From: an uncultured Acetatifactor sp.
Lineage (GTDB): Bacteria > Bacillota > Clostridia > Lachnospirales > Lachnospiraceae
Assembly (NCBI GenBank): GCA_910577035.1
Contig: CAJTKW010000001.1
Coordinates: forward strand, 74,642-138,641
Reading direction: 5' to 3'
Length of the DNA stretch: 64,000 nt
Shown piece after piece: positions 52,386 to 60,782 of this stretch. The translations under genes and the position numbers were made by a program. Position 1 is the stretch's first letter. Each line of letters opens with the position of its first letter. The notes under the pieces were generated by a model that was not told where the DNA came from, ran no database searches, and was given only the letters and a program-made list of their open reading frames with translations.

Positions 52386-54203
52386 CTAGGTTGTAACATA
52401 GTACTGTGCCTGGGCGTTCCACATCTGTGAATATCGCCCGTCGCTCTTCAAAAGCTGTTCATGTGTACTCTGCTCGATCACCTGCCCGTTATCCATGACA
52501 ATGATCGTGTCGCAGAACTTACAGGATGTCAGCCGATGAGATATGTATATAACTCCCCGGGAACCGATCAGTTCCGCAAGTCTTGTGTAGACGTCGAATT
52601 CTGCCTGAGGATCCAGCGCAGCTGTTGGCTCATCCAGGATCACCAACGATGCATCCTTATAAATTGCACGCGCAATGGCGATCTTCTGTGCTTCCCCTCC
52701 TGATATATCTACGCCGTCTTTTTCATATTCCCTGTAAAGAACCGTATCCAATCCATTTTCCAGAGATTTCATCCATTCTCCCATTCCTGCTCGATTTAAA
52801 GCATCCTCTGCGCGCTCTGGGTCAAAGGTATCGGAGGAAGCGACCACACTGCCTAACAAAAAGGAAAACAGTGAAAAATCCTGAAATACAACGGCAAGAA
52901 GATTCCGATAGGTGTCTTCGTCAAAATCCCATATATCCACACCATCCAAAAGAATGCTTCCATGATCCGGCCGATACAGACGGCATAAAAGTTTGATCAA
53001 AGTTGTTTTACCACTACCGTTAAGACCGACAATTGCGGTTTTATGTCTGGCATCAATTTTGACATTCAGCCCGTCTATCGCCGGCTGATCCGTACCGGGA
53101 TAGGTAAAGGAGACATTTCTGAATTCGATTTCCTTCATGCTTTTCGGTTTGACCATGCCTTCTCGAGTCTTTGGCGTCTCAATCTCAATATAATCCAGGG
53201 TACTGGCCAGTCTGTCCATATCCACCTGAAGTTCAGCCCTTGTCTGCAGAAGCGAGGAAAGACCGGTTGATAACTGAAACAGAGCCTGCGCATACTGTAC
53301 GACATATCCGATAGCAATCTGTCCCACGTAGGCACAGAACGCGGCCATCAGATAAGATAAGCCGATTAGCAGGCTGTTCGATCCACCCTTGATCATTCCA
53401 CCTGCAAAATTGATCCCAGACAGTCTCAGCGCGTGCTCATGTACCTTCTCATTTTCTTCCTTTACACTCGGTTCAATGAGGGAAGAGGCTCCATAGATTA
53501 GGATATCCTTGATGCCACGGTAACTGATTGCCTGGCTCCCCTCCGTCATACTTTGGAAACGACTCCTGCTCTCTGTCTGCGTCATTCTGCCCATTTCATC
53601 AGATTCGCGTTTGCTGTAGTATCTGTCAAAGAAAAGAGCGCTTGCCACGGAAAGTATCAGCATTATGAGGATTGTTCCGAAAAGATATCCGTTTTTATCT
53701 GCGATTGACCGGACCAACAGCGGAACAAGAATTATGACAGAGACAACAATACCTGTTATCTGTTGAACGATCTGCTGTACCTTGGCTGTTACACCGAAAA
53801 AGCCACTGCCCCAGCTGCGATCGGTCTTGATCCTGCTTTGCATCTGTCGCGTTTTTTCGCTGTCCATCTGCGAATACTCCATCGTCATGGTCGTGCGTGC
53901 AATCAGCGTTTCAAAGCTGTATGAGATGTTCTGGCTCATGACATTTACGGTTTTCTCCATCCATGATCTCAATACATTGACGATCATCGTAACCAGAGCG
54001 CCTGCCAGTGCAAAAAGCATCACTGTTTTAAAATCCCTCTGAATAACGATCCTGTTGATCACCTGTGCCATGACAAGCACGGGAAGATAGCCTGCTAGGG
54101 TCTGCAGGATCCCATTTGCCGTGATATACGGGAAAAACCGGGAATCCATACGACGGAGCAATGCAAAAGATCTGCGGACAGTGCTGTCGGATTTATGCTT
54201 CAT
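52386..54203 (-). CDS. ABC exporter, permease-ATPase half-transporter
   Basis: Six membrane helices precede a nucleotide-binding domain with Walker A VGLNGSGKTT near residue 396, signature ISGGEAQK near 501 and Walker B LVILDEPTAALDP near 521. ATG nine bases after AGGAGG is preferred to one two codons earlier. With its upstream partner it should form a heterodimer. The signature is a variant of LSGGQ. Confidence 0.88.
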   Translation of the reverse strand: MKHKSDSTVRRSFALLRRMDSRFFPYITANGILQTLAGYLPVLVMAQVINRIVIQRDFKTVMLFALAGALVTMIVNVLRSWMEKTVNVMSQNISYSFETLIARTTMTMEYSQMDSEKTRQMQSRIKTDRSWGSGFFGVTAKVQQIVQQITGIVVSVIILVPLLVRSIADKNGYLFGTILIMLILSVASALFFDRYYSKRESDEMGRMTQTESRSRFQSMTEGSQAISYRGIKDILIYGASSLIEPSVKEENEKVHEHALRLSGINFAGGMIKGGSNSLLIGLSYLMAAFCAYVGQIAIGYVVQYAQALFQLSTGLSSLLQTRAELQVDMDRLASTLDYIEIETPKTREGMVKPKSMKEIEFRNVSFTYPGTDQPAIDGLNVKIDARHKTAIVGLNGSGKTTLIKLLCRLYRPDHGSILLDGVDIWDFDEDTYRNLLAVVFQDFSLFSFLLGSVVASSDTFDPERAEDALNRAGMGEWMKSLENGLDTVLYREYEKDGVDISGGEAQKIAIARAIYKDASLVILDEPTAALDPQAEFDVYTRLAELIGSRGVIYISHRLTSCKFCDTIIVMDNGQVIEQSTHEQLLKSDGRYSQMWNAQAQYYVTT

Positions 54204-55995
54204 TTGCATCTACCTCCTGATAATATCTGCTTTGTATCTCGAAAAGATGTGCATATTTGCCATGACGCCGAAGCAGTTCTTCGTGGGTCCCATCCTCTTC
54301 AATATGCCCATTGTCCAGCAAAATAATCCGATCAAGGAAACGGGTACTTGCCAGTCTGTGAGAAATGTAAATACAGGTTCTTATCCCGCACAGGGCATGG
54401 AAGAATGAATAGGTTTCACTTTCCGCCAAAGCGTCCAGAGCTGCTGTAGGTTCATCCAATATCCACAGCGCTGCGCCGGATCGATACAGCATTCTTGCCA
54501 TCATCAGTTTTTGTTGCTGACCGCCGGAAAGCTCAATCCCATTTTCATCCACGGCCCTTGTCATCTGTGTATTCAGACCGGAAGAACACTTCTCAACCGT
54601 TTCATAAAGTCCAACACGTTTAAGACAGTCTTCCACCCTCCCGATATCAGTCTTTTCAATTGGTTTCATGGAGATATTCTCCGCTATGCTGTACGGAAGA
54701 ATGAGACTGTCCTGGAAAACCGCCCCAATCTGATCCGCCCTCTGCTCAAATGTCATCTGCTCTGCAGGTCTTCCGTTTATTAGAATCTGCCCGGACTGAG
54801 GGGAATATAGTCCGCAAAGAAGCTTTACCAGGGTTGTTTTCCCGGCTCCGTTTACTCCCACCAAAGCAAGTTTTTCTCCTGCCGAAATCTTCAGGTTGAT
54901 ATGGTCCAGTATATTATGTGCACCGTCATAAGAAAAGCAAACATCCCGAAGTTCTACAGTTACATTGGGAACAGATGCCTGCATGGTCTCTTCACCGGTT
55001 CGTTCCGTTTCCTCCGTGGCGCTGAAATAGGAACTGACTGCAGCAATCCCCGTACATCCCAGACAGAGTGTGCCGTAGCTTTGTATGAAGTTGGTTACAA
55101 ACCCTGTCAGCTGTCCGATGACGCCGAAATACAGCACAAATTCGCTGATCGTTATGTGGTTGTTACATACCTCATAAACAAGATATCCATAAGCAACCGC
55201 ATCTCTCATAAAGGAAGTGACGGCAGAAAAAACATTATTGCCCAGAATCCTCTGCTGAAACTCATTGTTGATCTCCCGAAGTTTCCCCAGGCTTTTATCC
55301 ATAACCGTACAAAGCCAATCACTCATTCTGTACAGGCGGATATCTTTCCCGATTTTCGTATTCTGAAAAGCATTGATCAGATAAAAATACTTTCTCATCT
55401 CAGCTGCCTGTTCATCCTGCCGCTTCTCATTGGCTTTCTGCGTGCGTTTGAGTGTAAAATAACTCAGAGCCGACAGTGCTGCCATCACAAGGATCAAAAG
55501 CGGGCTCAGACGGCTCAGCATTCCTGCATAGATTACGAAACTGGCGACGCAGATGATTAGGTTCATCACCCCTTCAAGCAATAACCTGACATCCGCTCCC
55601 CACAAACAAACCTGGCGAGCTTTCTCATATGCTTTTTGACCGACATCGCTTTCCGTATATTCATATTTTGCATCCAATCTTCTTAAGAACAGGCGGTAAA
55701 GCAGATTCCGTCCCATGTACAGCTGTCGCATTCCTCTTCCGCCTTGCACTCCCGAACAAGCACAGGAAACAACAACATACGCAACCGTGATCAGTATGAC
55801 ACCGGTCCACTGCGGTGAATCCGCATCGCTCCCGACAACCGCCACAGCATAGGAAGGAATATATACCATCAATACAGAAGATGCGAGCGTAAGCAGCACG
55901 CAAAGCACTACCATGACCAGGAGCACCGGCTCTTCTCTCAGGATATTCGAAAAAAGGAACTTCATTCCCTTTCGCACTGTGTGATGCTTCACCAT
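54193..55995 (-). CDS. ABC exporter, permease-ATPase half-transporter (partner)
   Basis: The same layout: Walker A VGVNGAGKTT near 375, ELSGGQQQK near 488 and LWILDEPTAALDA near 511. It overlaps the next gene by about ten bases. Together with the YcaO protein upstream it resembles a modified-peptide export unit. The lack of an N-terminal peptidase domain means leader cleavage would need another enzyme. Confidence 0.88.
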   Translation of the reverse strand: MVKHHTVRKGMKFLFSNILREEPVLLVMVVLCVLLTLASSVLMVYIPSYAVAVVGSDADSPQWTGVILITVAYVVVSCACSGVQGGRGMRQLYMGRNLLYRLFLRRLDAKYEYTESDVGQKAYEKARQVCLWGADVRLLLEGVMNLIICVASFVIYAGMLSRLSPLLILVMAALSALSYFTLKRTQKANEKRQDEQAAEMRKYFYLINAFQNTKIGKDIRLYRMSDWLCTVMDKSLGKLREINNEFQQRILGNNVFSAVTSFMRDAVAYGYLVYEVCNNHITISEFVLYFGVIGQLTGFVTNFIQSYGTLCLGCTGIAAVSSYFSATEETERTGEETMQASVPNVTVELRDVCFSYDGAHNILDHINLKISAGEKLALVGVNGAGKTTLVKLLCGLYSPQSGQILINGRPAEQMTFEQRADQIGAVFQDSLILPYSIAENISMKPIEKTDIGRVEDCLKRVGLYETVEKCSSGLNTQMTRAVDENGIELSGGQQQKLMMARMLYRSGAALWILDEPTAALDALAESETYSFFHALCGIRTCIYISHRLASTRFLDRIILLDNGHIEEDGTHEELLRRHGKYAHLFEIQSRYYQEVDANEA

Positions 55996-56033
55996 ACTAC
56001 CTCTCTTTCAATAAATGTTCTCCCTATGCCCTG

Positions 56034-57341
56034 TCACATAACAGCTTCGCGACATAATGCAATGAATTTTCTGAAATCTTCGTTCATATAATTATGATCC
56101 GACTGTATCATAGAAGTCTGTAGTTTTTCCCATGTGTCATAACAGCATTTCCCTCTCAGATTGCAGGTTTCACAGTTTGGACAGGACGGTATCTTAAAAC
56201 CATTCTTGTGGATTCTAATCAAGTTATTTACTTCTTCAATGATTTTTTCGTTCGATCCAAATCCACAGAAGTATTCCATGATCTGCTCATCCCGAACTTC
56301 CTCCTTAAATGCTTTAATAATCACCTTATCCACCTGTCTTATTACTTCATTCACTCTTGCATCAACATTATAGATATCAATGTATTTCTCTGCAATATCA
56401 TATTCTTTTAAGTACAAAGCAAGATACGCTGCAAACAGATATGGACTATAAATGTAAGGTGCGTCCGATATGTGGGTAGTGATAACTCCCAGAAGTTTTG
56501 TCATGCTGAATGCGTAAGTATATGCCGGGTATTGAAGAATATTCAGAATACAGTTTAGGGTATCCTTCGTTAAATATTTGCCCGCCTCAACTGTCGTACG
56601 GAACTTACGAATTGACTTCAGCGTATTATACAAACCGATTTCCTTATCTGTAGGATAATACAAAGATGCACATACATCAGGCATGACAATTCTGATACAA
56701 GGTACGCCATATTTAGTATAGTTTATCAAACCAACTGTGTCCGCTATCGTTTTGCACCTTTCTAACATAAACTTGACGGCCCCATCATTTGTAATGACGC
56801 TATCACAAAACCCGGATATGATATCTGTTGTGTTTGCTATACTTCTAAAGAACCCTCGAGGAAGTCTGCCGGTGCCATCAATTTCCGCTCTGATATGATC
56901 GTATGCTCTATCATCGCTAAACCAAAAACCTTTCACCGCAGTATCGGAAACATAGCACTCATTCATACGCAAACGGAAATTCAAATCAAAACTCAGTCCC
57001 TGAAATACTTCCGTTATACAGCGCTGAAGTGCGATGTCCACATTTGCATCAGCCCCCAGTTTGAAATAATACTTTGTCATACTAGGGTCAAAAATTAGAA
57101 CTCCGATAACCGGCAACTTGCCACCAAGAGAACAGTCAATAACGCGTACATGGTATTTCCGCGATTCTATCGCCTGGATCAGTTTATATGAGTTATCTGT
57201 ATTATTGCATTGAAGATTTACATAATTATTAAAATAGGCATCTGACATATTTTCATAAGCAAGCAAAATGCTTAAGATAAATGAAGTTCCTTGATATGTT
57301 TCTATAGGAGCATGTATAAGTGGTAATATTTTTTTCATCAT
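56034..57341 (-). CDS. YcaO-domain protein lacking the N-terminal ATP-binding half
   Basis: Residues ~70-130 match the YcaO core (GKLPVIGVLIFDPSMTKYYF; IALQRCITEVFQG). YcaO enzymes activate peptide amides with ATP to make azolines or thioamides. The upstream part with the conserved E-x-x-E block is missing; this protein starts right before the middle of the domain. A C-terminal cysteine set (SCPNCETCNLRGKCCYDTW, near 383) is intact. AAAGGA precedes the ATG by seven bases, so it is still translated. Truncation or a specialised split form are both possible. Confidence 0.72.
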   Translation of the reverse strand: MMKKILPLIHAPIETYQGTSFILSILLAYENMSDAYFNNYVNLQCNNTDNSYKLIQAIESRKYHVRVIDCSLGGKLPVIGVLIFDPSMTKYYFKLGADANVDIALQRCITEVFQGLSFDLNFRLRMNECYVSDTAVKGFWFSDDRAYDHIRAEIDGTGRLPRGFFRSIANTTDIISGFCDSVITNDGAVKFMLERCKTIADTVGLINYTKYGVPCIRIVMPDVCASLYYPTDKEIGLYNTLKSIRKFRTTVEAGKYLTKDTLNCILNILQYPAYTYAFSMTKLLGVITTHISDAPYIYSPYLFAAYLALYLKEYDIAEKYIDIYNVDARVNEVIRQVDKVIIKAFKEEVRDEQIMEYFCGFGSNEKIIEEVNNLIRIHKNGFKIPSCPNCETCNLRGKCCYDTWEKLQTSMIQSDHNYMNEDFRKFIALCREAVM

Positions 57342-57490
57342 TTAGCAATCCTTTTCTTATAGTTTCTAATAAACCTTTTAAAATTTTTTATAAATAAAAT
57401 GATATTTTCAGTCTTTATGAGTAATGCGATAATATGTATTATAATATTATGAATGTTTCTGGTAACATTTTTCAATGTCGCTATGTTCAC
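57338..57490 (-). pseudogene. 3' remnant of a gene upstream of the YcaO gene
   Basis: A minus-strand frame (IIIHIIALLIKTENIILFIK...FIRNYKKRIAK) ends in a TGA that overlaps the YcaO start codon, the mark of a coupled gene. Its 5' part is replaced by IS30-like sequence. The residual tail is hydrophobic then basic; its family is unknown. Confidence 0.4.
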
Positions 57491-57522
57491 AAATCTTACC
57501 CTAGGAGATGTGCGCAAGATGT

Positions 57523-57687
57523 GTAAACCACATCAACAGCGAACCCAGAAATAGGCTGAACGGGCGCACACCCTATAAGCTGACAAACCACACTTATGAT
57601 TTGGAACCACTCAAGGCATTGCAGCTCTAGTATGTTGCACCCGATGAAGTGGTGCTGTCCCCGAAGCTGCTGAAAAATAACCCGTAA
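57523..57687 (+). pseudogene. IS30-family transposase C-terminal remnant
   Basis: The frame reads NRLNGRTPYKLTNHTYD, then VAPDEVVLSPKLLKN, which is the C-terminal pattern of IS30-family transposases. It contains a TAG (57628) and has no N-terminal part or terminal repeats. It marks a past insertion beside the truncated YcaO locus. The rest of 57,690-57,896 holds no gene that I can see. Confidence 0.65.
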
Positions 57688-57896
57688 ACTTATAAATTAC
57701 ATCGCCGCCGGGGTAACTTCTATAAAAAGCCACTCATGCCTGTAGAAGTTATTTTTTACCACGCTTATTTCGAGAGGTCTGGTGGGCATACCCAGATTTT
57801 AAGGTTATTCATAAATTTACTATTATTTATTTTAACATAGAATTTGGTTCTGTACACTATAAAATTTTAAATTTGTGGCATTTTTAAAGGTAATGT

Positions 57897-58229
57897 TTGC
57901 ATACGGGACTAACTTCGGGAATTCACGACCGCAGGAAACAGCTACGTATGACACAAGATGAACTTGCCGAAAAAGTAGGCATCACACCGCAGACAGTCTC
58001 AACCGCTGAACTAGGCAAAAAGGCACTGCGCCCGGAAAATATCATCCGTATCTGTTCTGCACTGGAAGTCAGCACTGACTACCTGCTCCTGGGTAAAGTG
58101 AACGGCCACGACCATTCTGTCCTGTCTGCTAAAATTTCAGACCTTTTCCCTGCACAATATCGGCATCTGGAAGATATTGTGAACAGCTTCCTTGCTGCGC
58201 TTGGAGAAAAGAACACTCAGGGAAGATAA
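57897..58229 (+). CDS. XRE-family helix-turn-helix regulator
   Basis: TTG start six bases after AAAGG. The N-terminal domain is a classic Cro/CI fold (IHDRRKQLRMTQDELAEKVG...TPQTVSTAELGKKALRPENI). It is convergent with the parMR operon. It may keep element genes silent; this is inference. Confidence 0.8.
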   Translation: MHTGLTSGIHDRRKQLRMTQDELAEKVGITPQTVSTAELGKKALRPENIIRICSALEVSTDYLLLGKVNGHDHSVLSAKISDLFPAQYRHLEDIVNSFLAALGEKNTQGR

Positions 58230-58252
58230 TTACAAAATCTCCCCTGTGGTTT

Positions 58253-58669
58253 CTAACTGTTCCTGAATGCCGACATGGTATCTGCGATCATGGCCCATGT
58301 ACCCTCGTCCATTTCATTTTGCCCTGCTTCCCGTTCAACATCATATCCCTGCTCCGATAACTCAGTGATTAGCTGTTCTTCCCTTATTGATTTCCCGTAA
58401 CCTGTTCTATCTACGGTATTCTGTTTTCCATTATCCCTATTATGCAGAATTTCCAATACAATCTTTTCTATGGCTGCCCTGTCTGCAGTTAATGGCAAAG
58501 AAATATCCGGCGCCTCCGGGCAGTTTACATAATGGAGAACAGCATTAACAATAAACTGCGCCTTTCTGTGCGCTCCCTGTCTTTCCAGCAGGCGTATGAC
58601 CGCGGCATGGGCAGGATCATTTTCATTGAACTTGATACTGAACCGCTCCCTGTTCTTCTTTCCGTCCAT
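58253..58669 (-). CDS. ParR-like centromere-binding protein
   Basis: The ATG follows AGGTGAG. The 138-residue protein has a ribbon-helix-helix-like N-terminus (ERFSIKFNENDPAHAAVIRL...HRKAQFIVNAVLHYV) and an acidic tail. It lies five bases after ParM, in one operon, as in Firmicutes parMR systems. It would bind the TACGCAT iterons and link them to ParM filaments. Confidence 0.75.
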   Translation of the reverse strand: MDGKKNRERFSIKFNENDPAHAAVIRLLERQGAHRKAQFIVNAVLHYVNCPEAPDISLPLTADRAAIEKIVLEILHNRDNGKQNTVDRTGYGKSIREEQLITELSEQGYDVEREAGQNEMDEGTWAMIADTMSAFRNS

Positions 58670-58673
58670 AGGC

Positions 58674-59588
58674 TCACCTGTTCCTGGTTTCCATCTGATA
58701 GAGGAACTCGTACCCCTTCGCATTGGCATTGATATCCTCCACAAACAGGGCATTCTTTACCTTGCCTGAACTTTCGATCTGTTTCCGCAGCCGTGTTGCT
58801 CCACCGCCTACGAACACCACTTTGCCAGAGGATAAATCCAACATACGCTCCCTCAGCCCGTTGGCAAGGTCATTGACAAAATCCTGTGCCAGCTGCTCCA
58901 CCAGGGAAACCACATCTGGAGAATATATGCCGGTTTTTCCCTCTAAGATACTGTCAATGTCCGTTTCATCCAGCAGGATGTCAAACTCCGAGTTTGCTTT
59001 TTTGCGTACCTGATTATAAAGCACAATCACTCCGTTTTCTAAGGAATCGCATACTGTCAGGTCTGCCCGTCCTGACCGCATCATCAGATAATCCGCCGTA
59101 AATCCTCCGATATCCACGATCAATACTTTGGGGCTGCCCATCAGCCTGTCCATCATGGTCGCTGCTGCAGCATACGCCTGTGGATAACAGCGCACATCCT
59201 CAATATAAACAGTGTGAGTCCTGTCCCTATAAGTAAATCTTACCACACCACGATCCATAAAGTACCGGGTAAATGCCTTGTTCTGCGCCCCATAATGCGC
59301 CGGCGGGAGACCAACCGCAAGCTGGATACGCTGCGTATTCTCCCCGTATAGCCCTTTTGCCTGGAGCTCCTGCGCAATCCCGAACAGGGTGAGGATAAAG
59401 AAACGGTCGTCCTCTGTTTTGTCCCTCTTATACGGGATGCGCTGGTTTGACAGTATATAATACCTGTTCTGATACACCAATATATCACTGCCAAAAGGCT
59501 TTGTGGTACTCTCTGCCAGTCCTGACACAAAGGGCGGGCGGCAGGCGGTTTTCATCTGCTTGTTTCCGTGGTCGATCGCAATTAACAT
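58674..59588 (-). CDS. parM: ParM-like actin-family segregation ATPase
   Basis: Actin-fold motifs are visible: IAIDHGNKQMK (phosphate 1), LIVDIGGFTADYLM (phosphate 2) and VVFVGGGATRLRKQI (adenosine). 304 residues is normal for ParM/StbA proteins. GGAGGCAAC precedes the ATG. It suggests that the element segregates actively while circular. Confidence 0.9.
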   Translation of the reverse strand: MLIAIDHGNKQMKTACRPPFVSGLAESTTKPFGSDILVYQNRYYILSNQRIPYKRDKTEDDRFFILTLFGIAQELQAKGLYGENTQRIQLAVGLPPAHYGAQNKAFTRYFMDRGVVRFTYRDRTHTVYIEDVRCYPQAYAAAATMMDRLMGSPKVLIVDIGGFTADYLMMRSGRADLTVCDSLENGVIVLYNQVRKKANSEFDILLDETDIDSILEGKTGIYSPDVVSLVEQLAQDFVNDLANGLRERMLDLSSGKVVFVGGGATRLRKQIESSGKVKNALFVEDINANAKGYEFLYQMETRNR

Positions 59589-59625
59589 AGTTTGTTGCCT
59601 CCTTTTTGGTTTTATACATATCCTT

Positions 59626-59643
59626 TACGCATGGATTACGCAT
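59626..59643. repeat. TACGCAT iterons upstream of parM (parC candidate)
   Basis: Two TACGCAT units (59626-59632 and 59637-59643) with an 11-bp period lie about 40 bp before parM. They match the larger cluster at 19.02-19.08 kb. ParR binding and operon control are inferred. Confidence 0.65.
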
Positions 59644-59651
59644 TTTTCAAC

Positions 59652-59684
59652 AAAAAAACAGCGAACCACCATTCCGTGATCCGC
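59652..59684 (-). terminator. Terminator of the zinc-ribbon/PcfJ unit
   Basis: On the minus strand GCGGATCAC and GTGGTTCGC pair (two wobble pairs) and are followed by seven T. It separates the PcfJ unit from parM. Confidence 0.7.
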
Positions 59685-59696
59685 CGTTTCTTTGTT

Positions 59697-60065
59697 TTAG
59701 CTATTTTGTTCTTCCTCATGATATTCTACAATGTACTGGCTTCCGTCTTCCTCCGTAACCACCGCAGGATACCGTACTTTGTTTCCTGCTAATACTAATG
59801 TATTAGCTGCAAAATCTGCAATTTCCCCAATGAAGTACATATCCCACTCAAGATTCTCGTTTTCTGTCAGAGTCTTGCACATTTCGTACACCGCATTATA
59901 TACTTCATCAACCCGTTTGCTTTGTCTGTCGCTCAACTCTACCTCTTTATCCGTCTCAAATGAACTTCCACATTCAGGACAAATGGTGAAGCTGCCCTCA
60001 TTGTTCCCATAGATTTTTTCAAGGAAAAACTCATGCCCGCAGTTCAAACATTTTATGATATTCAT
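59697..60065 (-). CDS. Zinc-ribbon protein of unknown function
   Basis: 122 residues with a zinc ribbon (IKCLNCGHEFF and TICPECGSSFE), then a helical acidic domain ending EYHEEEQNS. GGAGGTGG lies upstream of the ATG. It is the last gene of the PcfK-PcfJ unit. Confidence 0.7.
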   Translation of the reverse strand: MNIIKCLNCGHEFFLEKIYGNNEGSFTICPECGSSFETDKEVELSDRQSKRVDEVYNAVYEMCKTLTENENLEWDMYFIGEIADFAANTLVLAGNKVRYPAVVTEEDGSQYIVEYHEEEQNS

Positions 60066-60140
60066 TTGTCTTTTCCACCTCCTTATCTTTTCTGATTTGC
60101 CATTCCGTGAAATATGCCTGTATGCAGCCTGTATTGGATA

Positions 60141-60764
60141 TCAGGTATGCATACCAAAATATGCCTTTTGCATATCCTCCATCCCATGCAGGATGATCCC
60201 TCCGCAGATTCCGGTTCCGCCGATACGCTCTTCCCGAAAGAAAAAGCTGTATGGAGCGTAACTGTCATCCACGATCCGTATCTTCACTGCATCCGGCCAC
60301 TGAAAATGACGGTCCAAAAACTTCCCAAGTTTTCTGCGAAGTCCCTTCATCTGGGCTATCTTTTCCAGATTGCTCCTGCTGCCAAATTCTATGACCGGCC
60401 TGCGGCGTTCCGGGAGGGAAAGCCGACAGCAGCTTTTCCCATCCTCACGGATACTTTCATCAACACAATCCAGGAAATCCTGATAGGTGATAGAAAGTCT
60501 CTCCAAACACCCTATCAGCTCATCTCCGCTGCTGTTAAGCCAGGTAACCTCGATTTGCAGGACATCTTCTCCTTCCGGATTTTTATGCAGATACATCCGC
60601 AAATAGGAATAGCCGTCAGCACTGAGAAGTTTCTGTTTTGCCTTCAGGCCATCCAGCTCCCTGCGCCATATCACAAACTGCCTCGATCTTCCATATTTTC
60701 TGGAATAGGTCCTCAATGAAATGAAATCCCCGTCCGCAGAAATCTTTATCATGATCCGTTCCAT
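60141..60764 (-). CDS. Conserved hypothetical protein downstream of PcfJ
   Basis: 207 residues; AAAGGAGAGGGC precedes the ATG. The N-terminus looks like a small beta sheet (ISADGDFISLRTYSRKYGRS). No family recognised. It starts 18 bases after pcfJ, in the same operon. Confidence 0.55.
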   Translation of the reverse strand: MERIMIKISADGDFISLRTYSRKYGRSRQFVIWRRELDGLKAKQKLLSADGYSYLRMYLHKNPEGEDVLQIEVTWLNSSGDELIGCLERLSITYQDFLDCVDESIREDGKSCCRLSLPERRRPVIEFGSRSNLEKIAQMKGLRRKLGKFLDRHFQWPDAVKIRIVDDSYAPYSFFFREERIGGTGICGGIILHGMEDMQKAYFGMHT

Positions 60765-60782
60765 ACTCTGCCCTCTCCTTTC

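Noticed and set aside
55995..57490. RiPP precursor peptide near the YcaO gene
   Set aside because: No short frame with a leader-core pattern and ribosome site was found in the adjoining gaps.
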